A stretch of 64,000 nucleotides of DNA from Azonexus sp. (lineage in GTDB: Bacteria > Pseudomonadota > Gammaproteobacteria > Burkholderiales > Rhodocyclaceae): the NCBI RefSeq assembly GCF_030824335.1, contig NZ_JAVBXX010000008.1, positions 36,388-100,387 of the forward strand, written 5' to 3'. The notes under the pieces were generated by a model. That model made no database searches and was not told where the DNA came from. It saw only the letters and a program-made list of their open reading frames with translations. Of this stretch, positions 1-7,562 are shown one piece after another; the first letter of the stretch is position 1, and every line of letters begins with the position of its first letter. The position numbers and the translations under genes were made by a program.

Positions 1-242
1 CCGGACTGGTAGCCCATGCGGGAGAGCAGGCCGCGCGCCTTGTCACTGCCCAGCGTTTCGATCAACTCCCGGCGCAACGACGCAATGGCAGCGCTGTGCA
101 GCAACAGCATACGTTGCTGATCCAGCCAGATTTCCCCATCGCCCGGCGAAAAGAGCAGACGCTCGGTGATGTCGTCAATGTCGGGAAACCGGTGTTTCAG
201 CCGGTCATTGGGTAATTGCAGACGAATGGTTTTGCTCGACAT
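1..242 (-). CDS. XylR/DmpR-type sigma54-dependent regulator, N-terminal fragment
   Basis: Only the first 80 or so codons are inside the window; the gene runs off the left edge. The reverse strand starts at an ATG (CAT at 240-242) preceded by AAGGA about 10 bases upstream. The translated stretch contains GEIWLDQQRMLLLH followed by an LR-E-L--LG---AR pattern, which is the hallmark of the XylR_N sensor domain of aromatic-responsive enhancer-binding proteins (XylR, DmpR, MopR family). In that family this domain binds a phenolic or aromatic effector and controls a central AAA+ domain acting on sigma54-RNA polymerase. A BenE-family transporter lies just upstream on the same strand, which fits an aromatic-compound theme. 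The AAA+ and Fis-type domains cannot be seen, so the full architecture is inferred. Confidence 0.8.
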   Translation of the reverse strand, partial: MSSKTIRLQLPNDRLKHRFPDIDDITERLLFSPGDGEIWLDQQRMLLLHSAAIASLRRELIETLGSDKARGLLSRMGYQS

Positions 243-648
243 GGGGCAGTGAAATCCTTACCGACAGTGGCGCGAAGCCCGATTCGCATTGTTGCAATCC
301 AGGCGCTTTCAGGGGATTATCGCGCGATCCCGGCCTACGTATCGGTGGCTGATTCGATACCTTATGGGTATGGTTTGGCGCTCCGAATTATATTGGACCT
401 TATTTTCCAGGCCACGCATCATTCACCTTGCCTGGCCGACCCCTTCTCCATCGCCAGGCTGTGGTGGTTCGTGATCTACCTCTGCGTTGGTGCGCTTTGT
501 TCATCAACGATCTTCGGGGGAGAGGGCAATCCTCTCCCCGTTTTTTTGTTTGTCACTTGGATAAGCATCGAAGCTGGGCTGCGCAATTCAGCAGTGCCAA
601 ATCCACGATTGCGCCCGGATGGCGTGCCGATGTGGATGTCTGAAGTAA
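243..648. other. 406-base intergenic region
   Basis: I see no convincing gene here. Short open frames on both strands have no family features and no good ribosome sites. The region lies between the end of the BenE-like gene and the start of the XylR-type regulator, both on the minus strand, so it should hold the regulator promoter. It contains a strong plus-strand hairpin terminator (517-547) for which there is no plus-strand gene. Confidence 0.6.
517..547 (+). terminator. Rho-independent terminator with no assigned gene
   Basis: A perfect 9-bp stem (GGGGAGAGG / CCTCTCCCC) with a five-base loop is followed by G and seven T on the plus strand. Both neighbouring genes are on the minus strand, so it would end an unannotated plus-strand transcript. 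Confidence 0.7.
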
Positions 649-1917
649 TCATCGGTTTTCTGAGGCGTTGGGAATGGCATTCTTGTTGAGCGTGATTCCG
701 ACACGTCCGAGCGTCTTCTCTGCGATAGTGCCGCTGTCGTCCGGCCGAAGCTTGCCATGGATCAGTCCGTGCACTGCGAGTCCTGCGATCAGCCCCCAGA
801 ATGCACCGCCGAGCCCGAACAGCGTGATATTGGCCGCTGTGGCGAGGAATGTGATCAGTGCCGTTTCGCGTCCGCGCAGATCGACCAGTGCGGTGGCGAG
901 ACTGCCGCCAATCGCACCGAGTAGGGCGAGGCCGGCGAGCGTAGTGATGAAGGTCGGTGGAAGTACCACGAACAAGCTGGCCAGCGTCGTGCCGAAGACG
1001 CCGACGAGGATGTAGAACACGCCGCAGGCAAGACCGGCGATATAGCGCTTTCCTGCGTTTTCGTGCGATTCCTTGCCGGTGCAGATGGCCGCCGTGATTG
1101 CCGCGATGTTGAATGCATGCGAACCGAATGGCGCCATCAACAGCGAGCCGAAGCCTGTCACGGTGAGGATTGGATTCGCGCTGGTCTTGAAACCATCGCC
1201 GCGTAGCACCAGCATGCCTGGCATGTACTGACCGGTCAGCGTGATGACGAACAAGGGAAGCGCGACGCTGAGCAGTGCGTTTATCGAAAAGATGGGGTGC
1301 GTGAATACCGGCATGGCCAATTTCAATGCTACGGTTTCGAAGTTGACCTGCCCCATCCCGAGCAGCAGCGCAATGCCGATGATCAGTACGCCGACAATTG
1401 CATAGCGTGCGGTGAACCGGCGCAGCAAGGCATAGGTGAGAATCAAGGTGCCGACAAGCAAGGGGTCCATGCTCGCACCACCAAAAGCGCCGATACCGAA
1501 GCGCAGCAGAATGCCGGCAAGCAGCCCGGCAGCGATGCCCGGTGGGATCATTTTCACGACTCGCTCGAAATAGCCAGATACCCCCAGTGCGATAAACCCG
1601 ATGGCCGACAAGATGTAGGCGCCGACCATTTCCGCATAGGGGGTATTTGGCAGTACGGCGATGAGGAAGGCCGCGCCCGGCGTGGACCAGGCGGTGATGA
1701 TCGGTTCTCGGTAGCGCAAACTCAACCAGGCGCCCGTCAAGCCGACGCCGATCGAGATCGACCATATCCATGAGGCTGTCTGCTCGGGACTGAGTCCCGC
1801 TGCCTTTGCCCCTTGAAACACCAGGATGAAGGTGCCGCCATAATTGACGATAACCGAGACGAATGCCGCGATGATCGGATGTGTCAGGTCCGCAGGCCGG
1901 AGGGAGGCGGTATTCAT
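649..1917 (-). CDS. BenE-family (benzoate/H+ symporter-like) membrane transporter
   Basis: A 422-residue integral inner-membrane protein with about 12 hydrophobic segments. It carries the BenE-family signature near the N-terminus (VNYGGTFILVFQGAKAAGLS) and later the PFGSHAFNIAAITAAICTGKE motif region. BenE proteins are proposed proton symporters for benzoate. I chose the ATG at 1917, which has AAGGA upstream; a longer frame to 1992 gives an un-family-like extension. The gene is divergent from a MocR/PdxR-type regulator (134-bp gap with an inverted repeat) and upstream of a XylR-type regulator on the same strand. The actual substrate is not shown by sequence: with a MocR partner it could be an amino-acid or vitamin-B6-related compound rather than benzoate. 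Confidence 0.85.
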   Translation of the reverse strand: MNTASLRPADLTHPIIAAFVSVIVNYGGTFILVFQGAKAAGLSPEQTASWIWSISIGVGLTGAWLSLRYREPIITAWSTPGAAFLIAVLPNTPYAEMVGAYILSAIGFIALGVSGYFERVVKMIPPGIAAGLLAGILLRFGIGAFGGASMDPLLVGTLILTYALLRRFTARYAIVGVLIIGIALLLGMGQVNFETVALKLAMPVFTHPIFSINALLSVALPLFVITLTGQYMPGMLVLRGDGFKTSANPILTVTGFGSLLMAPFGSHAFNIAAITAAICTGKESHENAGKRYIAGLACGVFYILVGVFGTTLASLFVVLPPTFITTLAGLALLGAIGGSLATALVDLRGRETALITFLATAANITLFGLGGAFWGLIAGLAVHGLIHGKLRPDDSGTIAEKTLGRVGITLNKNAIPNASENR

Positions 1918-1971
1918 GTGCCGTGTCCTTGAGTGGGATTGGATTGCATGGGGGGCAGAATGCCTGCAAAA

Positions 1972-2013
1972 TGGTCTTATAAAAATATCCACTTAAGTTA
2001 ATTATTAAGACCA
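1972..2013. promoter_or_regulatory. Inverted repeat, candidate MocR operator
   Basis: TGGTCTTA (1972-1979) and TAAGACCA (2006-2013) form a perfect 8-bp inverted repeat with a 26-bp AT-rich spacer, in the gap between the divergent transporter and MocR-type regulator genes. MocR regulators commonly bind repeated elements next to their own gene, so this is a candidate site controlling both directions. Confidence 0.45.
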
Positions 2014-2051
2014 CTTTTTGTGGCTGCAACGAAATCCCGCGAAGGGGCCAT

Positions 2052-3539
2052 ATGAAGACACGCGCCACTGCTTATCCCATCTGGAATCGCTTTCATCGCT
2101 CGCCCGATGACCCTTTATCGCTGCGTGAGCAACTCGTGCGTTTCTTTCGCAAAGGGGTTGCCGACGGCACCTTGCAGCAGGGGATCCGTTTGCCGGCCTC
2201 GCGCGTATTGGCCCAGGAGCTTGGGCTGTCCAGGATTACCGTCTCCAGCGCATACGAGCAACTTGTCGCCGAGGGTTTTCTGGCGGCGCGTCGGGGAGCG
2301 GGTACTTATGTGGCGTCACGGATGGGCGAGCAAAAGCAGCTTGCAACTGCGACTGTGCAGCGGGAGCGGCAACAAGCATCGGTATCGGTACGGGCTCGCC
2401 GCCTGGCGGGGGTGGATTCAATGTCGATGGCGCGTGCGGCATGGCCGCTTACGCCCGGGTTGCCGGCGCTGGATGCATTTCCTTATGCCTTATGGGGGCG
2501 TCTCGAAGGTCGTTTCTGGCGGCGTCGACCGACGCCCGATCTTTCTTACGGTGATCCGCAAGGCTTTCTGCCCTTGCGTGAGGCCTTGGCAGAGTATCTG
2601 GGGGCTGCCCGAGGCGTCGTCTGCCATGCGCGCCAGATTGTCATTGCGCCCGGTGCGCAAGCGGCAATATCGATTGCAACGCTGGCACTGACCGATATCG
2701 GGGATCGCGTCTGGGTCGAAAATCCCGGATACGATGCCGCTTATCGCAGCCTCGTGCTTGCCGGGGTGGATGCGATAGGGGTCGATGTCGATGCCGAAGG
2801 GCTGGATGTGGACGATGGCCGGAGTCGCGCTCCCGACGCGAGGTTGGTCATGGTATCTCCATCGCATCAATACCCGCTGGGTGTCACCATGAGCTTGGCG
2901 CGGCGGCTTGCGTTGCTGCAATGGGCCAATGCTGCCAATGCATTCATCCTTGAAGACGATTACGATAGCGAGTTTCGCTATGAATGCGCGCCGACACCTG
3001 CGCTCAAGGCGCTTGATGGCGATAACCGGCGCGTGATTTACATCGGTACGCTCAGCAAGTTGCTGGCGCCCGGTCTGCGATTGGGCTTCCTGGTTGCCCC
3101 GGATGACTTGATCGATGCGCTATGCGCCGTGCGCAACGGAACCGATCACCGTGTTCCGATGCCGCTTCAGGCCACGGCCGCCGATTTCATCGGCAATGGT
3201 TATCTGGGGGCGCATATCCGGCGTTCCAGGGGGCTTTACACCGAACGGCGTGCTGCCTTGCTGTCAGCAATTCATGCAGCGGGCGGTGGATGGTTGAGTG
3301 CGCCGACCGCTTCGACCGGGCTGCATCTGGTGTCCGAATTGCCTGCTTGTTGCAACGATCAGGTACTTGCAGCAGCAGCGAGGGCGCGGCAGATTGGCGT
3401 CATGCCCTTGTCCGGATATTTTGTCGATTCCTCCATGGCGAAACGACAGGGGCTGTTGATGGGATTCGGCAATACTCGCCCTGAATCCATGGCGGAAACG
3501 ATTCGGACGCTGTGCCACATGATCGAAACAGGAAGCTAA
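2052..3539 (+). CDS. MocR/PdxR-family transcriptional regulator (GntR HTH + aminotransferase fold)
   Basis: A 495-residue fusion. Residues about 18-90 form a GntR-type winged helix (SRITVSSAYEQLVAEGF recognition region, then RRGAGTYVASR). The rest is a fold-type I aminotransferase-like domain with the PLP-contacting LEDDYDSEFRY segment (E301 onward) and the predicted Schiff-base lysine K336 in GTLSKLLAPG. These residues are intact, so PLP binding is expected. Family members sense PLP or PLP adducts and regulate neighbouring metabolic or transport genes. The ATG at 2052 has GAAGGGG upstream. It is divergent from the BenE-like transporter, which is its most likely target. Confidence 0.9.
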   Translation: MKTRATAYPIWNRFHRSPDDPLSLREQLVRFFRKGVADGTLQQGIRLPASRVLAQELGLSRITVSSAYEQLVAEGFLAARRGAGTYVASRMGEQKQLATATVQRERQQASVSVRARRLAGVDSMSMARAAWPLTPGLPALDAFPYALWGRLEGRFWRRRPTPDLSYGDPQGFLPLREALAEYLGAARGVVCHARQIVIAPGAQAAISIATLALTDIGDRVWVENPGYDAAYRSLVLAGVDAIGVDVDAEGLDVDDGRSRAPDARLVMVSPSHQYPLGVTMSLARRLALLQWANAANAFILEDDYDSEFRYECAPTPALKALDGDNRRVIYIGTLSKLLAPGLRLGFLVAPDDLIDALCAVRNGTDHRVPMPLQATAADFIGNGYLGAHIRRSRGLYTERRAALLSAIHAAGGGWLSAPTASTGLHLVSELPACCNDQVLAAAARARQIGVMPLSGYFVDSSMAKRQGLLMGFGNTRPESMAETIRTLCHMIETGS

Positions 3540-3627
3540 TGTCGTGACTCAGGCCTGTGGCCGAAGTTGGCAGAAGCACATGTTGATCAAGATGCCGGGA
3601 AGCGGTCGCACGGCGTAAGTGCTTGAC

Positions 3628-4530
3628 TCATTTTCTAAACGCTTCTTCCTTTACCCAGTTGGCTGCGACTTGAACAACTGAGCGAGGCGTCGCTTCACCT
3701 TGAATCAGCCAGCAGCCGTATCGACTTTGGCGGGTCGATGCCGGTGTTTCGACATATCTCAGCAGTTTTTTTTCGATCTGATCGCTGATCAGCGGGACTC
3801 TCCCCAATGCGAAGCCCTGACCGCTCATCGCCGCCAGAATAACCTGATCGTACTGATTGAAACGCACCACGCTGCGTGGGCGGGCGTCCAGCCAGCCTCG
3901 CTCATTCAGCCATGATTTCCAGTGAAGCCAGGGGCGTTGAGGATCTTCATATTCCAGCAATACCTGGTTCTGGAAATCAGCTGCTGACTCGATTCGTTCA
4001 AGCTTGAGCGCAGGATTTGCCACGACGCGGATGGACTCTTCGAAGAGGAGGGTTGAGCCAGGTGGCGCATCTTCGGGCAAGCAGTAGCGAATGCCCAGAT
4101 CGATGCCTTCCCGCTTCAGGTCAGTAACCCGATTGAGTGCCAGCACGTGCAGATCGATATCGGGGTGGCGCTCCTGGAACTTTCCGATGCGAGGCAGCAG
4201 CCAAAGTGTTGCCACGCCAATACTCGCCGTGACTGTAACGGGGCGCTCTGCCGGCCTGAGCGTTTCAAATGCCTCCTGCAATCGCCGGAGCGATGGGGCG
4301 ACTTTCCGGAACAAACGCTCACCTTCCGATGTGAAGGTGAGAGACCGATGGCTGCGCAGAAATAGCTTGCACTCGAGTGCGTCCTCGAGGGCAAGAATCT
4401 GGCGACTAACGGCCGATTGCGTGAGGTGTAGCTCATTGGCCGCCATCGTGATGCTTTGATGGCGCCCCACTGCCACGAAACCCTTTAACAGATCCAGAGA
4501 CGGAATACGCGCCTGCTTGGTGGCAACCAT
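3628..4530 (-). CDS. LysR-type transcriptional regulator, GcvA-like
   Basis: A 300-residue LysR-type protein. Residues about 10-70 hold the winged HTH (AANELHLTQSAVSRQI), followed by the linker helix and a periplasmic-binding-like effector domain. The sequence pattern resembles the GcvA/AmpR branch (LDLLKGFVAVGRHQSIT start). It is divergent from the alpha/beta hydrolase-MFS-small protein operon, with a 118-bp gap containing a T-N11-A dyad just upstream of its own ATG. By the usual LysR arrangement it should autoregulate and control the divergent operon; the effector is unknown. Confidence 0.9.
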   Translation of the reverse strand: MVATKQARIPSLDLLKGFVAVGRHQSITMAANELHLTQSAVSRQILALEDALECKLFLRSHRSLTFTSEGERLFRKVAPSLRRLQEAFETLRPAERPVTVTASIGVATLWLLPRIGKFQERHPDIDLHVLALNRVTDLKREGIDLGIRYCLPEDAPPGSTLLFEESIRVVANPALKLERIESAADFQNQVLLEYEDPQRPWLHWKSWLNERGWLDARPRSVVRFNQYDQVILAAMSGQGFALGRVPLISDQIEKKLLRYVETPASTRQSRYGCWLIQGEATPRSVVQVAANWVKEEAFRK

Positions 4531-4535
4531 GATTC

Positions 4536-4550
4536 ATTCCTTTTTGGAAT
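4536..4550. promoter_or_regulatory. LysR-type T-N11-A dyad
   Basis: ATTCC-N5-GGAAT, a perfect dyad that satisfies the LysR T-N11-A rule, lies 6 bp upstream of the LysR gene start and about 100 bp upstream of the divergent hydrolase. A related partial copy (ATTCTGGAAT) follows about 8 bp to the right. Confidence 0.5.
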
Positions 4551-4648
4551 GTGATGAATTCTGGAATATCGCTTGAGAGCCAAGTGTCTAGAGATTTTAA
4601 TCCAGTCCAGGCATTTTCATTAAACATGCATTAGAGGATAAGAAAACC

Positions 4649-5623
4649 GTGGATCGCGCGAGCAATGATATTTCCGCAGGCGTACCGATCTCGCTCCGCA
4701 CCAGCGATGCGAAAGACCTGGCTGGCCATCTCTGGCTGCCAACTTCGGCCCGGCAAATCGGCATGGTCGTCATCAATCCGGCGACCGCGGTCAAGGCAAG
4801 CTACTACCATCGATTTGCCCGCTTCCTGGCCAGGCATGGCTACGCCGTGCTGACCTACGACTACCGTTCCATTGGCGCCTCAAGACTGATGCACCCGCGC
4901 GCAACCCGAGACGCCGACAAGTTCGCGTGGGGGGCCTATGACTGCGATGCCGCCCTGAAATGGGCGGTCGACACCTTCCCCGACATGCCACTCAACGTCG
5001 TGGCGCACAGCATTGGCGGACTGATGATCGGCCTCGCCAGCCATGGGCATCATGTCAGGCGCTGCCTCACCGTCGGTGCCCAGTACGCCTATTGGCCGGA
5101 CTATGCGGCCGACCAGCGATTCTCGATGTGGCTGCGCTGGCATTTCCTGATGCCGTTGCTGACATCGGTACTTGGCTATTTTCCGGCCAGCCGGCTCGGC
5201 TGGCACGAAGACCTCCCGGCTGGCGCCGCCTACGAATGGGCGTTCCGCCGGGCCCGACTGGAGAAGTCCTATCGGCATCGCCAGCGCCATGGGCTCGATC
5301 CGCTCAGGCACTTTCCCGCCATGACCGGCGAAATATTGGCCATCGGCTTGAGCGATGACCCATTCGGTACGCCGGAGGCCATCGACCGGCTGCTGCGCTA
5401 TTACGCCTCGGCGCACAGGACACGGCTGGAAATTCACCCCGAAGCAGTCGGCGTTGCCAGCATCGGTCATTTCGCCTACTTCCACGACCAATTCGAAGAA
5501 ACGCTATGGATGGATGCATTGCGCTGGCTTCGCGACGGCAAAGTGCCAGCCGGGAATAACGCCATCTACCCAGCTACCGCAACTCAATCGAACGAAGGGC
5601 ATGACGATGCACATCAACACTGA
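4649..5623 (+). CDS. Alpha/beta hydrolase (COG4757-like)
   Basis: A 324-residue predicted cytosolic alpha/beta-hydrolase. The nucleophile elbow is AHSIGG with Ser121 (first glycine of the usual GHSxGG replaced by alanine), and a C-terminal SIGHFAYFHD segment supplies the likely catalytic His274. N-terminal strands carry VVINPATAVKASYYHRFA, typical of the COG4757 group. The start is a GTG at 4649 with GAGGA upstream; no in-frame ATG fits better. The gene is divergent from a LysR regulator, and its end overlaps the start of the MFS permease by 23 bp, so hydrolase and permease are probably co-translated. Substrate unknown. Confidence 0.8.
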   Translation: MDRASNDISAGVPISLRTSDAKDLAGHLWLPTSARQIGMVVINPATAVKASYYHRFARFLARHGYAVLTYDYRSIGASRLMHPRATRDADKFAWGAYDCDAALKWAVDTFPDMPLNVVAHSIGGLMIGLASHGHHVRRCLTVGAQYAYWPDYAADQRFSMWLRWHFLMPLLTSVLGYFPASRLGWHEDLPAGAAYEWAFRRARLEKSYRHRQRHGLDPLRHFPAMTGEILAIGLSDDPFGTPEAIDRLLRYYASAHRTRLEIHPEAVGVASIGHFAYFHDQFEETLWMDALRWLRDGKVPAGNNAIYPATATQSNEGHDDAHQH

Positions 5624-6836
5624 GTCAGGCAGGCTGTGGTGGCAGGAGCCGTTGGCCTTCGTTCTGGCCGGCGGCATCGTGATGGGCTTGTCCCTGGGGG
5701 TACGCCACGCCTTCGGGATTTTCATGGTGCCGATCATCATGGACCACGGCTGGACCCGCGAAACCTTCAGTTTCGCCATCGCGTTGCAGAACCTGGTCTG
5801 GGGCATCATGCAGCCGCTGGTGGGCATGGTCGCCGACCGCTTCGGCTCACGGCGGGTCGTCATGGCCGGGATGATCTGTTATGCTTGCGGGCTGGTCGGC
5901 ATGGCCTACGGTTCGACGCCGCTGGCCTTCACCTTCAGCGCCGGCGTGCTCGTCGGTATTGGCCTGGCGTGTACTTCATTCGGCGTCATTTACGGCGCCT
6001 TGAGTCGTATGGTCTCGCCGGAGCGCCGAGGCTGGGCACTGGGACTTGCGGGCGCCGTTGGCGGATTGGGGCAGTTTTTTCTGGTGCCGGTCTCGCAGAT
6101 ATTCATCGACACCTTTACCTGGCATGGTTCGTTCATCGCTCTGGCGATCGCTTGTCTGGTGGTTCTGCCACTGGCGTTACCGCTTGCTGACGCGCCGGCA
6201 CAAACCAGCGGACCCCAGCAAAGCCTGCGTGGCGCACTGGTCGAGGCATTTTCCCATCAGGGGTTCTGGCTGCTGATCCTTGGCTTCTTTGCCTGCGGCT
6301 TCCATCTGGCCTTCATCGCCAATCACCTCCCTTCGTATTTGCGCGACAAGGGCATGAGCCAGTCCGCGGCAGTGATCGGCCTCGCAGTCATCGCGTTGGC
6401 CAATGTCGCCGGCACCTACGTGTGCGGACTGATGGGCAACCGGTTCCGCCGGAAATATGTGCTTTTCTGGATCTACGTGCTGAGGTCTCTGGTCATTGCA
6501 GCGTTCTATTTCCTGCCGCTCAGTCAATTCACCCTGTACGCGTTTTGTGCCGTGATGGGCTTCATCTGGCTAGGCACGGTCCCGCTGACCAACGGCATCC
6601 TCGCGCAGATTTTCGGCATCCGATATCTCACGACACTGTTCGGCTTTGTCTTCTTCGGCCACCAGTTGGGATCGTTTCTCGGCGTCTGGCTGGGCGGGTA
6701 TGTGTTCGACACCACCCGGTCCTATGACCTGGTGTGGCAACTGAGCATCGCCATCGGCTTCCTGTCCGCGGCGCTGCATTACCCAATCAGGGACGCCGAG
6801 ATTCAACGACCCGCGCTATCGGGAGTCGTGGCATGA
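5601..6836 (+). CDS. MFS transporter, OFA-like (copy 1)
   Basis: A 411-residue permease with about 12 transmembrane segments and the MFS loop 2-3 motif (GMVADRFGSRRVV). It is a clear paralogue of the permease at 11637-12845: both share the RETFSFAIALQNLVWG segment and GTVPLTNG followed by AQIFG and GHQLGSFLG. The overall pattern suggests the oxalate/formate-antiporter-like group of organic-acid transporters; the substrate is not readable. The ATG at 5601 follows GAAGGG and lies inside the 3' end of the hydrolase gene. Its stop overlaps a downstream small membrane-protein gene (ATGA), a layout repeated at the paralogue. Confidence 0.88.
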   Translation: MTMHINTESGRLWWQEPLAFVLAGGIVMGLSLGVRHAFGIFMVPIIMDHGWTRETFSFAIALQNLVWGIMQPLVGMVADRFGSRRVVMAGMICYACGLVGMAYGSTPLAFTFSAGVLVGIGLACTSFGVIYGALSRMVSPERRGWALGLAGAVGGLGQFFLVPVSQIFIDTFTWHGSFIALAIACLVVLPLALPLADAPAQTSGPQQSLRGALVEAFSHQGFWLLILGFFACGFHLAFIANHLPSYLRDKGMSQSAAVIGLAVIALANVAGTYVCGLMGNRFRRKYVLFWIYVLRSLVIAAFYFLPLSQFTLYAFCAVMGFIWLGTVPLTNGILAQIFGIRYLTTLFGFVFFGHQLGSFLGVWLGGYVFDTTRSYDLVWQLSIAIGFLSAALHYPIRDAEIQRPALSGVVA

Positions 6837-6952
6837 AACTTCAGGTCATCTCGATTCTGTTGCTGACACTTGGCGTCGGGTTGGCGTTCTGCGCTTACCT
6901 GAACCCGATGAACGTATGGCGTTGGGCGATCTTGATGACGCTTTGTCAGTAA
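6833..6952 (+). CDS. Small membrane protein coupled to MFS transporter (copy 1)
   Basis: A 39-residue protein consisting of one hydrophobic helix (ISILLLTLGVGLAFCAYL) and a short tail ending in a cysteine. Its ATG overlaps the MFS stop codon (ATGA), which points to translational coupling. The second MFS paralogue at 12.8 kb is followed by an equivalent overlapping gene, and the two small proteins share the spaced pattern AY-xx-P-x5-W-x5/6-C. This conserved placement and pattern argue that it is a real accessory subunit rather than a chance frame. I recall that databases contain a family named MFS transporter small subunit; whether this belongs there needs a profile search. Confidence 0.65.
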   Translation: MKLQVISILLLTLGVGLAFCAYLNPMNVWRWAILMTLCQ

Positions 6953-7004
6953 CGGTGATTTCGTGAATCCAGGATCGTATTTACAAGGTGGAAAGGGACT
7001 ACTG

Positions 7005-7292
7005 ATGACCAAGGACAATAGCGGTGGTGCGCGCAGCAGTCATTCCGCTGGACAACGTGAGGGCGATGAAACCGCTTGTGCCTGCGCCCAGAAAAAGCGG
7101 TCAAGCCCTCTCTGGGAAACCTGCTTGAAATGGTTGAGCGTCAAAACCCGGCAACTGACTTCAAACGACAAATTGAGCAAGGATCTTGGTCGAATGACGG
7201 CGCGAGACCTTATGGATATCGGATTGATTCGCTCCGATATCCCTCGAATTACGCGTGGGGCACTGCCACCAACGGATCGCCCTTTGCAGTAG
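7005..7292 (+). CDS. DUF1127 domain protein
   Basis: A 95-residue protein whose C-terminal half carries the DUF1127 pattern (LGRMTARDLMDIGLIRSDI), a short helical motif found in small regulatory or stress-linked proteins of Proteobacteria. The N-terminal half is polar and low in complexity (MTKDNSGGARSSHSAGQ). The ATG at 7005 has GGAAAGGG upstream and is better than the GTG at 6963. It follows the hydrolase-MFS-small protein operon by 52 bp, so it may be its last gene or stand alone. Function unknown; some DUF1127 proteins bind RNA, but that is family knowledge only. Confidence 0.7.
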   Translation: MTKDNSGGARSSHSAGQREGDETACACAQKKRSSPLWETCLKWLSVKTRQLTSNDKLSKDLGRMTARDLMDIGLIRSDIPRITRGALPPTDRPLQ

Positions 7293-7396
7293 TTGGCGCT
7301 GATCGGCAAGGAAAACTTTGCTACCTGATCTCCGGGGGTGTTCTCGGATGTCGGCTATCGTGCCGCCGACGGGCCAGATACTGTCGAGCTGTTTCC

Positions 7397-7471
7397 TGGC
7401 GCCCCCAGGTGGAATCGAACCACCAATTCGCCCTTAGGAGGGGCGTGTTATATCCATTTAACTATGGAGGC
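7397..7471 (-). tRNA. tRNA-Arg(CCT)
   Basis: The reverse strand folds as a full cloverleaf: acceptor GCCTCCA paired with TGGGGGC, D-arm AGTTAAATGGATAT, anticodon stem CGCCC/GGGCG with loop CTCCTAA (anticodon CCT), and a TTCGATT T-loop. CCA is encoded. The sequence closely parallels E. coli tRNA-Arg(CCT). Confidence 0.95.
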
Positions 7472-7562
7472 AGCGAGCTGTTTTCAGCAGCAGGGGCGCA
7501 TTGTACCGGGCGGGAGCGAGCTTGTGATAGATTGCGCGGTACTAATTAAAACAGGGGGATTC

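Noticed and set aside
583..599. Minus-strand TGGCAC...TTGC resembling a sigma54 promoter upstream of the XylR-type gene
   Set aside because: The spacer is seven bases instead of five, which places GG and GC out of register; sigma54 does not tolerate this.
476..2068. 530-codon open frame antisense/out of frame to the BenE-like gene
   Set aside because: Arginine- and histidine-rich composition typical of a GC-rich shadow frame; the BenE frame explains the region.
7397..7471. tRNA-Arg(CCT) as an attachment site for an integrated island
   Set aside because: No integrase gene, no direct repeat of the tRNA 3' end and no composition break was visible nearby.
7338..7562. N-terminal extension of the chemoreceptor frame
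   Set aside because: It reads through the tRNA-Arg gene on the other strand; the ATG at 7563 has a strong ribosome site and starts at the transmembrane helix.
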